Part shown: positions 18,578 to 28,505 of the stretch, one piece after another
Position numbering within the stretch: the first letter of the stretch is position 1
How the letters are laid out: the number at the start of each line of letters is the position of its first letter
DNA from: Candidatus Scalindua sp.
Lineage (GTDB): Bacteria; Planctomycetota; Brocadiia; Brocadiales; Scalinduaceae
NCBI GenBank assembly: GCA_031316155.1
Contig: JALDRB010000008.1
Span: forward strand, 62,001-126,000
Reading direction: 5' to 3'
Length of the DNA: 64,000 nt
Made by a program: the position numbers and the translations under genes
The notes under the pieces: generated by a model
Databases searched by the model: none
Told to the model about the DNA's origin: nothing
Seen by the model: only the letters and a program-made list of their open reading frames with translations

Positions 18578-21136
18578 ATGCCTAAATCCGAAACAATTAA
18601 CCAAACTAACCGTATTAATCTTTACTGGAATTGTCCTGCAGAAGAGGTACTTAATTCAGTGGGCAGCAGTATTGAAGGCCTCAGTTCTGAAACCGCGTCA
18701 AAACGTTTGAAAACCTATGGGAGAAATATTCTTATTACTTCGCAGAGCGGCAATACCTTAAAGTTATTCCTGAACCGGTTTCGTAACCCATTGATTCTTA
18801 TTCTGGTAATTGCAGCGTTTGTTTCTGTTCTTGTGCATGATTGGGTGGATGCACTGATTATACTGGGTATAATTTTCATCAGTGCTGTACTGAGTTTCGT
18901 TCAGGAGTACAGGGCCTCAAACGCCGTAGAAAAACTTCGACAGCGTGTGTCTGTTAAAACCACCGTAGTAAGGAATGGTCAAATTCAGGTTTGTTCTCAT
19001 GAGGAAATTGTGCAAGGCGACGTTGTAAAACTGTCAGCCGGCAGCCTTATTCCCGGAGACGGGATACTGCTCGAAGCAAGAGACTTCTTTGTTTCACAGG
19101 CATTGTTGACAGGAGAGACATTTCCGGTAGAAAAACAGCCTGGCGTCGTGTCTGAAAGCGCAGGCCTTGCTGAGCGGAGTAATTGTGTTTTTATGGGTAC
19201 ATCGGTACGGAGTGGCACTGCTACCTCCTTGATTGTAAATACTGCACAGGAAACTTACTATGGACAGATTGCCGGAAAATTGTTGCTGCAACCACCTGAA
19301 ACTGATTTTGAGCGTGGACTTAGACACTTCAGCGGTCTGCTTCTCAGAATAATGGTTGCTGTTGTTATCTCCGTACTTGCGGTGAATATTATTCTTCACC
19401 GTTCAACAATGGATACCCTTTTGTTCGCTATGGCATTAGCAGTCGGTCTATCACCAGAACTTCTTCCCGCCATTCTCAGTATCACATTGGCACATGGCGC
19501 ACATGAAATGGCCAAGTGTGGCGTAATCGTAAGACGTCTGAATTCCATCGAAAACCTGGGCAGTATGAATGTGCTCTGTACAGACAAAACTGGTACTTTG
19601 ACCGAGGGGGTAATTCATTTGGACGGGGCTCTGGATATTAATGGACAACCTTCGGAAATCGTAATGAGACAAGCCTATTTAAACTCTTCGTTTCAGAGTG
19701 GATTGAATAATCCTCTGGATGAGGCAGTTGTTAAAGCAGCAGAAGCAGTTAGATTGGATATTTCTGATTACCACAAAGTCGATGAAATACCGTATGATTT
19801 TATTCGCAAACGACTGAGTGTAGTGCTGAAAACTAACCACGATACACAACCTTTAATGATCACCAAAGGGGCCCTTCAAAACATCATAAAGATATGTAAT
19901 CGTTTTCAGTGTGGCAATGGTCTTGAATTGTTGGATGATTCTGCACGCTCTGAGATCCAGGAGAAATACGCGGATTGGAGCCAACAAGGATATCGGGTGC
20001 TGGGCGTCGCACAAACTACTCTGCCTCAAAAAAAACGTTACGGACGGGATGACGAAAATACACTGGTATTTATTGGTTTCCTGCTTTTTTTTGACCCACC
20101 TGCTGACGGTGTGCAACACACCCTGAATGGGTTACAAAAAATGGGTGTTAATGTTAAAATCATCACGGGAGATAATCACCTCGTTGCACGTCACGTTGCA
20201 GAGAAGGTCGGCATGAAAGACTATCTGACGGTAACTGGTACAGAACTGGCAACGATGAATGACGAGGCCCTGTGGCATTTGGCTCCCAAAGTTGCAATTT
20301 TTGCTGAAGTCGATCCCAACCAGAAAGAACGTATCATACTGGCTATACAGAAAAGTGGATATGTAGTAGGATACCTTGGTGACGGCATCAATGACGCTCC
20401 TGCGCTTCATGTTGCCGATGTGGGTATTTCGGTTGACAAGGCCGTGGACGTGGCCAAAGAGGCGGCAGATCTCGTGTTGCTGGAGCATGATTTAGAAGTG
20501 GTTCGAAAGGGTATAGATGAAGGACGGAGAACCTTTGCTAATACGATTAAATATATTTTCCTTACAACCAGCGCCAATTTTGGCAATATGATCAGTATGG
20601 CGCTGGCTTCCCTGTATCTACCCTTTTTGCCACTGCTTGCCAAACAAATCCTGCTAAACAATTTCCTGTCTGATATTCCGGCAATGGGTATGGCTACTGA
20701 CAAAGTTGATGATGAGTGGAAGAGTACTCCGCATCGTTGGAATATTCGATTATTGACCAATTATATGATTACATTCGGGTTGATTAGCACCATTTTCGAT
20801 ATCCTCACATTTGCTGTTCTGCTGTACCTGCTCAAAGCATCACCTGATCTGTTTCGCACAGGATGGTTTGTGGAATCGCTGTTGACCGAATTGATCATCG
20901 CCATGGTGTTGCGTACCTATAAACCATTTTACCGTAGTCGCCCCGGCCGATTGTTGTTGTGGACAACGCTGGTTGTTATGGTCGTCTCAATAATTATGCC
21001 TTTTCTGCCTGTGACCACAATTTTCGGATTTGTACCTTTGCCACCAACAGTAATGATAGTACTGGGCGGGATCACGGTTCTTTATGTGATCGCTATAGAA
21101 TTAGCCAAACGAGCCATGCATTGGCGTATCGGATAA
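18578..21136 (+). CDS. mgtA: P-type ATPase, Mg2+-importing MgtA/MgtB-like (P-IIIB)
   Basis: 852 residues. Order: N-terminal cation-ATPase domain, two helices, actuator domain with LLTGETFPVEK, helices with AVGLSPELLP (the MgtA-type form of the ion-site helix), phosphorylation site CTDKTGTLTEG (Asp336), nucleotide domain, GDGINDAPAL hinge, and six C-terminal helices. The segment AYLNSSFQSGLNNPLD matches MgtA-type pumps, supporting Mg2+ import over Ca2+ or H+ transport. No M-box-like leader was recognised upstream, where the short gap holds a phosphofructokinase remnant. It is followed 12 bases later by a flippase-like gene and then mprF, probably one operon. Confidence 0.85.
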   Translation: MPKSETINQTNRINLYWNCPAEEVLNSVGSSIEGLSSETASKRLKTYGRNILITSQSGNTLKLFLNRFRNPLILILVIAAFVSVLVHDWVDALIILGIIFISAVLSFVQEYRASNAVEKLRQRVSVKTTVVRNGQIQVCSHEEIVQGDVVKLSAGSLIPGDGILLEARDFFVSQALLTGETFPVEKQPGVVSESAGLAERSNCVFMGTSVRSGTATSLIVNTAQETYYGQIAGKLLLQPPETDFERGLRHFSGLLLRIMVAVVISVLAVNIILHRSTMDTLLFAMALAVGLSPELLPAILSITLAHGAHEMAKCGVIVRRLNSIENLGSMNVLCTDKTGTLTEGVIHLDGALDINGQPSEIVMRQAYLNSSFQSGLNNPLDEAVVKAAEAVRLDISDYHKVDEIPYDFIRKRLSVVLKTNHDTQPLMITKGALQNIIKICNRFQCGNGLELLDDSARSEIQEKYADWSQQGYRVLGVAQTTLPQKKRYGRDDENTLVFIGFLLFFDPPADGVQHTLNGLQKMGVNVKIITGDNHLVARHVAEKVGMKDYLTVTGTELATMNDEALWHLAPKVAIFAEVDPNQKERIILAIQKSGYVVGYLGDGINDAPALHVADVGISVDKAVDVAKEAADLVLLEHDLEVVRKGIDEGRRTFANTIKYIFLTTSANFGNMISMALASLYLPFLPLLAKQILLNNFLSDIPAMGMATDKVDDEWKSTPHRWNIRLLTNYMITFGLISTIFDILTFAVLLYLLKASPDLFRTGWFVESLLTELIIAMVLRTYKPFYRSRPGRLLLWTTLVVMVVSIIMPFLPVTTIFGFVPLPPTVMIVLGGITVLYVIAIELAKRAMHWRIG

Positions 21137-21148
21137 AAGAGCATCTTT

Positions 21149-22162
21149 ATGTTACAATTAAGCGGAAAACAGAGCACAAATGAAACTTTGCCAAAGCAGT
21201 TTCAGGTGGCAACACAACCTCACCGTTATGGGTCATTGATTACAGGATTGATATTTCTTTCAGGTCTGGTTTTAGCTGTGACACACTTCGGTGAGATCGA
21301 ACACTTTGTCAAGCTTATGCGTGAAGCTGAGCCAGTGTGGCTGGTTTATGGAGTGCTTCTGCAAATCGCCACTTATTTCGTTATAGCCGGCGCCTGGCAT
21401 CAAACGCTGAGATATGCAGGTGTACGGTATTCCATGTTGTCACTGGTGCCGATGGGTATAGCCAAGCTTTTTTCAGATCAGGCACTCCCCAGCGGGGGTA
21501 TGAGTGGAGCGGCCTTCTTTGTAACAGCCTTGAGTCGGAGAGGAATTTCAACTCAACATTGCATGGCCGTAATGTTAGTAAATTTAGTAGCATATTATAT
21601 TGCCTATTTTCTTGCGGCAATTGCAAGTGTGATATTATTGTGGTTTTACCATGCTATTCATGTCTGGATTGTAGTTGTCGCTATTGTTTTCAGCCTGGTT
21701 GCTGTCGTGATCCCAATTGGAGCCCTGTGGATCAGCCATAGGGGCAAGAGTCAAATTCCAAAACTTTTTATGCGCATTCCTGGCTTAACAAATATGTTAG
21801 ATGCACTTGGGAATGCGCCTGATTACCTTCTCCGTAATCCCAGGCTTATTACCGAGATAACCTTATTGCAATTGACTATTTTCTTATTAGATTCAGCTAC
21901 CTTGTGGTGCATGCTGCATGCCATAGGGCAGAATGTATCATTTCTGGCGGCATTTCCGAGTTTTATCATTGCTTCAATGGTAGCAACAATCTCACCACTT
22001 CCATTGGGGTTGGGTGTATTTGAGACAGCTTGTGTCCTCATTCTCGGCTTCCTCAATGTGTACAATGAAGCGGCACTTACAGCCACCCTGCTATTACGTG
22101 GTATTACAATGTGGCTGCCAATGCTACCAGGTATGTGGCTGGCAAGACGGGAACTTCGATGA
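21149..22162 (+). CDS. flippase-like membrane protein (LPG_synthase_TM / UPF0104)
   Basis: 337 residues with about eight membrane helices and no soluble catalytic domain. The family mark SDQALPSGGMSGAAFFVTAL (about 109-128) and the late SPLPLGLGVFETACVLIL (about 284-301) are typical of the lysyl-phosphatidylglycerol synthase membrane domain, UPF0104. Such stand-alone proteins are thought to move or flip lipids. The same fold forms the N-terminal half of the next gene's product. Placed 12 bases after mgtA and 95 bases before mprF. Confidence 0.8.
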   Translation: MLQLSGKQSTNETLPKQFQVATQPHRYGSLITGLIFLSGLVLAVTHFGEIEHFVKLMREAEPVWLVYGVLLQIATYFVIAGAWHQTLRYAGVRYSMLSLVPMGIAKLFSDQALPSGGMSGAAFFVTALSRRGISTQHCMAVMLVNLVAYYIAYFLAAIASVILLWFYHAIHVWIVVVAIVFSLVAVVIPIGALWISHRGKSQIPKLFMRIPGLTNMLDALGNAPDYLLRNPRLITEITLLQLTIFLLDSATLWCMLHAIGQNVSFLAAFPSFIIASMVATISPLPLGLGVFETACVLILGFLNVYNEAALTATLLLRGITMWLPMLPGMWLARRELR

Positions 22163-22257
22163 AAAAAAACAGAACTAAAGAATTTCTAAAAAAAGACACA
22201 ATAATCAACAGGTAAATTCAACTTGCAAGTGCACCACGTAAGACTGGATGCTGGAAA

Positions 22258-24858
22258 ATGATGAACTCCGTCAAATCTACAACAAAGGTTTTTTTGCTCT
22301 TTCCTGCGCGGAAATTGCTTAAGTTAACTATAGCCCTGATACTTTTAGGTGCAGCCGTCTTTATTCTGCACCGGCTGTTGCAGCAGTATCATCTGAATGA
22401 GATCAGGCACGCCTTCCGGAGTATTCCGGCACATCGTCTTTTTTTCTGTTCCATCCTGTCAGGCATGAGTTATTTGGCGCTCAGCGGATATGATACCCTT
22501 GCATTTCGGTATATAGAGAGACCATTATCGTACAGAAAAGTTCTTTTCACGTCCTTTCTGAGCTACGCCTTTGCCAACAATACCGGAAGTCTATCGATCA
22601 TCGCCAGCGGCGGGGTACGTTATCGACTCTACGGCGGCTGGGGTTTCTCCGGTGTTGAGATCGCGCGAATTATCGGGTTCTGTATGATCACCTTCTGGCT
22701 CGGTATTCTTTGTCTTGGAGGTTTCGCTTTTTTTTTCGAACCGATAGCACTGCCATCGATGCTACATCTGCCAGCCTTTTCTTCTCTCCGATTTGTTGGT
22801 ATATTTTGCCTTGCCACGGGGATGGGTTATTTGTTTACCTGCTTCTTTCTGAAACACCCGGTGAAGGTGAAAGGCATTGAGATAACTCTCCCTAAACCGG
22901 CACTTGCTCTAGGGCAGATTTTTATAGCATCTGCGGATCTACTTTTCGTCTGCAGTGCGCTTTTTATGTTGTTGCCGGAGAGTGGGCATTTAAGTTTCTT
23001 TTTTTTTATCGCATTGTACATTCTGGCGCTGATAATCGGGCTGGCAAGCAATGTCCCGGGAGGGCTCGGGGTATTTGAATCCGTCATGCTGCTTCTCCTG
23101 GCCCCATTTACGCCTGGTCTTGAGACAATAGGAGCTCTCTTAGTCTTCCGAGTGATTTATTATTTGCTGCCGCTCGGAATTGCCGTTCTTTTGCTGGGAG
23201 CCGTCGAACTTCGTCATCACCTAGCCGGAATAAACGTTATTGCCTCCAGTATCAATAAGATTAATTCAACTCTTATACCGCAGATCATGGCCCTGTCTGT
23301 ATTCGTTAGCGGTGCATTACTTATTCTTTCAGGAACAATGCCCGCAGTGGGTTCACGATTTGCCTGGCTCACTGAACTGGTTCCTCTACCGGTAGTAGAA
23401 TTCTCTCATTTGCTGGGAAGTATGGCCGGCATGGGCCTCCTGATCCTCGCGGCTGGGCTTTGCAGACGGTTGAGGATGGCCTATTTCTTTTCCCTGGCGC
23501 TGCTGGCTTCTGGAATTATCTCTTGCCTGCTCAAATCCCTGGATTATGAAAAGGCAATCTGGCTGACCATTCTGTTCTTTGCCTTATACATCTGCCGTAG
23601 TCAGTTTTACCGACAGGCTTCTTTGATGAAAGAATCATTGTCGCTGGAATGGTTTGGTGCAGTATTCATTGTCCTCTGTGGCAGCGTTTGGCTTGGGCTG
23701 TTTGTTTATCGACATCAGAATTATTCTCATGATCTCTGGTGGCGTTTTGCACTTCATGGAGATGCCCCACGTTTCTTGAGGGCGGCAGTAGGTGCGGCGG
23801 CGATCATGCTTTTCTTTTCTGCCGCTAGACTTTTCAGGCCGTTTCAACCTGTACCTTATACACCGGGGCCCGAGGATATGGAGCGCGCCGCCATAATTGT
23901 CCGGCAGTCAAAAAATACAACTGCCAACCTGGCTCTTCTCGGAGATAAATCTTTATTGTTCAATCATAGTAAGAATGCCTTTTTGATGTTTGCCGTTAAA
24001 GGCAGAAGTTGGATCGTCATGGGTGATCCAATAGGTCCGGAACATGAGATGAATGAACTTCTCTGGCAGTTCAGAAACCTTTGCGACCACTATGGTGGGT
24101 GGCCTGTTTTCTATGAGGTAGGCAAAGATCAATTAGGCAAGTATATCGATATCGGTCTTAGCGCACTTAAAATCGGTGAAAACGCTATGGTGCCGCTGGA
24201 TATCTTCTCACTTGCCGGCGCCGGAAGGAAAAGGCTGCGTTATATTCATAGCCGTCTTATCAAGGAAGGTTATGCCATTGAGATCATTCCTGTAGAACAA
24301 GTTCCTGACCTGCTTCCTGAAATGAAAAGGGTATCCGATGCCTGGTTGGCGAATAAGAAAACACAGGAAATAGGATTTTCGTTAGGATTTTTCAATGAAC
24401 AGTATTTAAGCCGTTTCCCGGCGGCAATAGTTCGTCAAGGCGGTAAACTCCTGGCCTTTGCCAATCTATTACCCGGGGCAGATCTTCACGAACTTTCTAT
24501 AGATTTAATGCGTTATCGCTCCGAAGCCCCGCCTGGGGTTATGGATTTCCTTTTTATTGAAATCATGATATGGGGCAGAGAACATGGCTATAAGTGGTTT
24601 AATTTGGGTATGGCCCCCCTGGCTGGTCTTGATCACCAGAAACTCACCTCGTTGTGGAACAATTTAGGGACCTTTGTCTATCGTCATGGTCGGCATTTTT
24701 ATAATTTCAAGGGCGTCCGCGAATATAAAAACAAATTCGATCCGGTATGGGAACCAAGATATTTGATTTCACCGGGAGGATTCAAGTTGCCGACTGTTTT
24801 TGCCAATCTCACCTCCTTGATTCGTGGTGGTATGAAGGGATTTTCATCAAGTGAGTGA
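22258..24858 (+). CDS. mprF: MprF-like phosphatidylglycerol aminoacyltransferase with flippase domain
   Basis: 866 residues. The first half (about 1-330) is the flippase fold with NNTGSLSIIASGGVRYRLYGGWG and SNVPGGLGVFESVMLLLL, followed by more helices to about 530. The C-terminal soluble part (about 540-860) is the DUF2156/GNAT-like aminoacyl transfer domain: GDKSLLFN, WIVMGDPIGP, FYEVGKDQLG, FNLGMAPLAGL, and YNFKGVREYKNKFDPVWEPRY at the end. The family transfers lysine or alanine from aminoacyl-tRNA to phosphatidylglycerol, lowering membrane negative charge and giving resistance to cationic peptides and acid. Two adjacent ATGs (22258, 22261) could serve as start. The tandem of two flippase domains in one operon is notable. 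Confidence 0.88.
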   Translation: MMNSVKSTTKVFLLFPARKLLKLTIALILLGAAVFILHRLLQQYHLNEIRHAFRSIPAHRLFFCSILSGMSYLALSGYDTLAFRYIERPLSYRKVLFTSFLSYAFANNTGSLSIIASGGVRYRLYGGWGFSGVEIARIIGFCMITFWLGILCLGGFAFFFEPIALPSMLHLPAFSSLRFVGIFCLATGMGYLFTCFFLKHPVKVKGIEITLPKPALALGQIFIASADLLFVCSALFMLLPESGHLSFFFFIALYILALIIGLASNVPGGLGVFESVMLLLLAPFTPGLETIGALLVFRVIYYLLPLGIAVLLLGAVELRHHLAGINVIASSINKINSTLIPQIMALSVFVSGALLILSGTMPAVGSRFAWLTELVPLPVVEFSHLLGSMAGMGLLILAAGLCRRLRMAYFFSLALLASGIISCLLKSLDYEKAIWLTILFFALYICRSQFYRQASLMKESLSLEWFGAVFIVLCGSVWLGLFVYRHQNYSHDLWWRFALHGDAPRFLRAAVGAAAIMLFFSAARLFRPFQPVPYTPGPEDMERAAIIVRQSKNTTANLALLGDKSLLFNHSKNAFLMFAVKGRSWIVMGDPIGPEHEMNELLWQFRNLCDHYGGWPVFYEVGKDQLGKYIDIGLSALKIGENAMVPLDIFSLAGAGRKRLRYIHSRLIKEGYAIEIIPVEQVPDLLPEMKRVSDAWLANKKTQEIGFSLGFFNEQYLSRFPAAIVRQGGKLLAFANLLPGADLHELSIDLMRYRSEAPPGVMDFLFIEIMIWGREHGYKWFNLGMAPLAGLDHQKLTSLWNNLGTFVYRHGRHFYNFKGVREYKNKFDPVWEPRYLISPGGFKLPTVFANLTSLIRGGMKGFSSSE

Positions 24859-24995
24859 TAGCCGCAATTCCTATAAGGGTAAGGGTCCTTAAGCTTTGTT
24901 AAATCCAAAGTTATGAATTTTCGTGCAACAGTTATCAAGGCGATTGTGAAAATAACTTCAACGTGTATCTGGTCTTCCGTCAAATATGTTCTGAT

Positions 24996-25162
24996 ATACT
25001 AAAACCGATTTGGTTTTCGGTTTTACCCGTCCGAACGGCTGACAGGCCGGGCAGGCTGGAAACCAAATCTTGGTGAAGGTATCCCCTGACAAAAGGAGCC
25101 GAGGACTTTACTCGTTCAATTTTATCTCGGATTTTATCTGAAAATCATTATGAGATGAGTAT
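24996..25162 (+). repeat. repeat family B, copy 1 (contains a nested GC palindrome)
   Basis: About 137 bases here align with the reverse complement of 49578-49752. Shared blocks include CGATTTGGTTTTC, GGAAACCAAATC, TGGTGAAGGTATCCCC, GAGGACTTTACTCG-type sequence and AGATGAGTAT at the right end. This copy has an extra 30 bases (25027-25056, GC-rich, with CCGT/ACGG arms) absent from copy 2. Copy 2 has its own extra hairpin elsewhere. Both copies point towards the downstream gene. The rest of the 515-base gap (24859-25373) holds no gene. Confidence 0.85.
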
Positions 25163-25373
25163 AGATTCAAATGAATGAATTTTTTTGATCATAGTAAAAC
25201 TTTTCCTGTTCTCCTAAATTTTTCTTGCTCTCAATAAGATTTAGTATATAAATAAAAAAATAACAGATAATTTATTCTTCTACCCATATAAGAATAATCA
25301 CATAAGAGCGGAGTCTGGCCAATTTTTATGATTAGTAATGTTATACTTATATATTTTGGAGATTAACTAAGAA

Positions 25374-27308
25374 ATGGCGATAAAAAAACCTAAATCTAAA
25401 ATCGGTAAACAGCGAAGCGCTGGACTATTGCAGTCGATAGGCCCTGTTGAGAATCTTGAAAGCTATGTCAAGGCGGATTGGTGGAGAGAAATCTTCAATG
25501 CTAATTATTTAAGAACCGATGGTGATGTTGTTGAAGATAAAGCTGTTACTAAAACCGAAATTGATCTGTTCCTGGATGTATTGTCCCCGTCAAAAGAGAG
25601 TGTGATTTTGGATTTGTGCTGTGGACAGGGCCGTCACTCCCTGGAACTGGCAATGTACGGATTCAAAAATGTTTTCGGACTGGATCGTTCCCATTATCTG
25701 GTTAATAGAGCAAGATCACTCAACAGAAAAGAAGGACTTAACGTTATCTACAAGGAAGGGGATGCCAGGAAAATGCCATTTCTCCCTGATACCTTCGACT
25801 ATGTACTTATAGCCGGCAATAGTTTTGGTTATTTTGAAACCATTGAGGATGATGTAGCCATTCTTCGAGAGGTAATGCGGGTTCTTAAACCATCCGGCAA
25901 ATTACTGATCGATATTACAGACGGCTGCTTCATGAAAGACAACTTTCAGCCCCGGAGCTGGGAATGGATTAATAAGAACTTTTTTGTGTGCAGGGAGCGT
26001 TCTTTATCGGAAGATGGTGAACGATTAATATCGCGAGAAGTGATTAGCGATGTAAGAAAAGGCGTAATCGCGGATCAGTTCTATGCGGAAAGGCTTTACA
26101 CCAAAGAAAGCGTAAGTAATCTGCTGAAAAGATCAGGATTTGTAGACATAGATATCCATGCTGAACTGTCTACTGATTCACAAAGAAAACAGGACCTGGG
26201 AATGATGGAAAGACGTATCATTATTACTTGCGTGGCCAGAAAGGAATATACTCCTGTAAAAAAAAGGCAGAAAGTCACGAAGATAATCGCCGTGGCGATG
26301 GGTGACCACCGGAAACTTGACAGAGTGAAGCCCAACGGAAACTTTGATGAAGACGATTTTTTCACAATCAATGAATTGAAAAAAAGTTTGGCAGGATTGA
26401 AGGAATATACTTTTATCTACTTCGACAAACATGACACACTGATTAATGATCTCAGTAAGAATACGAACAAATTTGATTTTGTCTTCAATCTGTGTGATGA
26501 AGGCTTCAATAATGATGCTACAAAAGAGCTGCATGTTCCTTCCTTACTGGAAATCCTCAATATTAAATATACGGGAGGAACTCCTCAATGCCTTGCGTAT
26601 TGTTATGACAAATCACTAGTCAGAGGGATTGCCAAAGAGATTGATATTCCTGTTCCCCGTGCTTTTATTATCAATCCGGAAGACACGAATTTTATTGAGT
26701 TGCAAATCGGTTTCCCGGTGATTGTAAAGCCGAATTTCGGGGATTCCAGTTTTGGAATCAATCAAAACAGCGTCTGCAATAATTTAGAAGAATTGGAAAA
26801 CGCTCTTTCACATGTGCGCAGGACTGTGGGCTATGAAAAGCCTATTATCGTAGAAGAATTTCTTGAAGGAGAAGACATCAGCGTTGGCATTATTGGTAAT
26901 CCTCCTGAATCATATTTAGCTCTTCCTATTATCAAGGAAGACTATTCAACATTACCACCTCATCTCCCAAAAATTTGTGGATACGAGGCTAAATGGAAAC
27001 CTGATTCTCCATACGGCAAGATAGACTCTGTTCAAGCGAATTTACCTGAAGATACAGAGAGGTTCCTGGTTGCAAGCAGTGTTAAACTTTTTGAAAGACT
27101 TGAATGTCGTGATTATGCCAGGTTTGACTGGCGATTGGACTCAAATGGAACACCAAGACTGCTTGAAGCAAACCCGAATCCGGGCTGGTGCTGGGATGGC
27201 CACCTGGCAAAAATGGCTAACTTCGCGGGACTTACATACGCTGAAATGTTAGAAAATATTTTAAAAGCAAGTGAAGAGCGGTTTATGAAAGCGGACAAAA
27301 ATATATAA
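25374..27308 (+). CDS. fusion of a class I SAM methyltransferase and a D-Ala-D-Ala ligase-like ATP-grasp enzyme
   Basis: 644 residues. Residues about 35-290 form a methyltransferase with ILDLCCGQGRHSLELA (motif I) and FDYVLIAGNSFGYFE (motif IV region). From about 305 comes an ATP-grasp ligase: NLCDEGFNND, KYTGGTPQCLAYCYDKSLVR, FPVIVKPNFGDSSFGINQ, PIIVEEFLEGEDISVGIIG, RFDWRL and LLEANPNPGW, as in the Ddl family. Such ligases join a carboxylate to an amine, usually forming a dipeptide. The fusion suggests that one peptide-like product is both ligated and methylated. The gene is convergent, with only 6 bases between, to an M14 hydrolase that could cleave or recycle the product. A cell-wall role is less likely, as no mur genes are nearby. 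Confidence 0.85.
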   Translation: MAIKKPKSKIGKQRSAGLLQSIGPVENLESYVKADWWREIFNANYLRTDGDVVEDKAVTKTEIDLFLDVLSPSKESVILDLCCGQGRHSLELAMYGFKNVFGLDRSHYLVNRARSLNRKEGLNVIYKEGDARKMPFLPDTFDYVLIAGNSFGYFETIEDDVAILREVMRVLKPSGKLLIDITDGCFMKDNFQPRSWEWINKNFFVCRERSLSEDGERLISREVISDVRKGVIADQFYAERLYTKESVSNLLKRSGFVDIDIHAELSTDSQRKQDLGMMERRIIITCVARKEYTPVKKRQKVTKIIAVAMGDHRKLDRVKPNGNFDEDDFFTINELKKSLAGLKEYTFIYFDKHDTLINDLSKNTNKFDFVFNLCDEGFNNDATKELHVPSLLEILNIKYTGGTPQCLAYCYDKSLVRGIAKEIDIPVPRAFIINPEDTNFIELQIGFPVIVKPNFGDSSFGINQNSVCNNLEELENALSHVRRTVGYEKPIIVEEFLEGEDISVGIIGNPPESYLALPIIKEDYSTLPPHLPKICGYEAKWKPDSPYGKIDSVQANLPEDTERFLVASSVKLFERLECRDYARFDWRLDSNGTPRLLEANPNPGWCWDGHLAKMANFAGLTYAEMLENILKASEERFMKADKNI

Positions 27309-27314
27309 TTCTTT

Positions 27315-28301
27315 TCAGATTATGCCGAATGCCATGATTGGCATACCGGGGAAAACAACAGACGAATCAGAATGACCAAGAACAATAGCATCATTGATGG
27401 CCGTAAGGGTTTCCTGATGCTTTCCAAATGTATTGACGATCTTGGCAAATGGCTGATCTTTCCTGACCTCTTCTCCCGGTTTAGCTATGAACCTGATAAT
27501 GCCACTCCTGGAGCTGTATGGTTTATCTGAATATCTGAGCAGCTTTCCCGCTTTGTAAGCAGCTGGCGCCGGGCAACTGAAGCGTTCTTCCAAAGGTTTT
27601 ATCATACCGAGATATGACAGGATATTCGAGATAGCATCCAATCCATATCTAACATTCTTTTCGTTAATGAGGTAAGGTTCACATATTTCAAACGTCAACG
27701 CCGGGATGTTGTTCAAGAGAAGATTATAAGAAAGGGTATTGGTCATTTTATCTGTATCCACGATAGATACAAATCCTGATTGTCTGGTAAAAATCTTTGC
27801 TTTATCATATGCTGTTTTATGAGAAAGTCCGGGATTATGGTCTATGAGAGAATAAGGAATAGAGTTTATCCAGTCATTATGCAGATCTATCACAAGGCTG
27901 GGAGATGTCTCTCGTATTGTGCAAAAAATACTGCTAGCAAGCCTTTCTCCCAAAGTACCCGTCTGTTTACCCGGGAAAGATCTGTTAAGGTCCTCTCTGC
28001 TCACCGTGATATTGCGTGAGACTGTCTCAAACCCTATAGGATTCATGAGCGGAAACGCATAAATTGTTCCGCACAAAAGTTTTTTCCTGATATTTTTAAA
28101 TATTTCCTGAACAATAATAATACCACACACCTCGTCACCGTGACCGCAGGCAGTGAGCCAGACAACTGGTCCGGGATTTACGCTTTTCGCAGACATAAGA
28201 GGCAATCGTCTAAGTGATAAGTCAGATCCCGTCATTATTTTAATGAAGGAATAGCTTACTTTAACAGAAGCGGTATTGTGTTTTAGGTTATTTCTCATCA
28301 T
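27315..28301 (-). CDS. M14-family succinylglutamate desuccinylase/aspartoacylase-like zinc hydrolase
   Basis: 328 residues. Zinc-site candidates are His and Glu in TACGHGDEVCG (HxxE) and the later His in LVIDLHNDW. FPLMNPIGFETVSRN and REDLNRSFPG, with the substrate Arg, are typical of the AstE/AspA group of M14. A C-terminal beta region (SRSGIIRFIAKPGEEVRKDQPFAKI) resembles a biotinyl-like hairpin found in related proteins. These enzymes cleave N-acyl or amide bonds of amino-acid derivatives. The 3' end meets the methyltransferase-ATP-grasp gene head-on, so the two are probably linked in function: ligase makes, hydrolase breaks. Confidence 0.85.
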   Translation of the reverse strand: MMRNNLKHNTASVKVSYSFIKIMTGSDLSLRRLPLMSAKSVNPGPVVWLTACGHGDEVCGIIIVQEIFKNIRKKLLCGTIYAFPLMNPIGFETVSRNITVSREDLNRSFPGKQTGTLGERLASSIFCTIRETSPSLVIDLHNDWINSIPYSLIDHNPGLSHKTAYDKAKIFTRQSGFVSIVDTDKMTNTLSYNLLLNNIPALTFEICEPYLINEKNVRYGLDAISNILSYLGMIKPLEERFSCPAPAAYKAGKLLRYSDKPYSSRSGIIRFIAKPGEEVRKDQPFAKIVNTFGKHQETLTAINDAIVLGHSDSSVVFPGMPIMAFGII

Positions 28302-28400
28302 ATTCCTGCCTTCTCATACGACATATAAATAGTTTTATATTTAATTGTAACGTATCTCAGTTATTTCTACCATATTTAAAGTCAGAGTTAGTTCATGCAG

Positions 28401-28505
28401 AGGAATTTCACTATTCCCTTATTTTTTACGCTGCAGGTGCAAGTTTATTCAAAAGACCGTAAAAACTGCGATAGACGGCAGTTTTTCGCCCGGTCTGACT
28501 TGAAT
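28401..28505 (+). repeat. repeat family A, copy 1
   Basis: Shares with copies at 35911 and 38577 the left end GGAATTTCA, the TTATTTTTT-CGCTG-AGGTGCAAGTT block, and a long hairpin: AGACCGTAAAAACTGC pairs with GCAGTTTTT...CGGTCT. It ends in TGACTTGAA like the other copies but lacks their third hairpin. The surrounding gap (28302-29138, 837 bases) holds no gene. It contains this repeat, a sigma-54-type promoter and a repeat-C copy. Confidence 0.8.
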
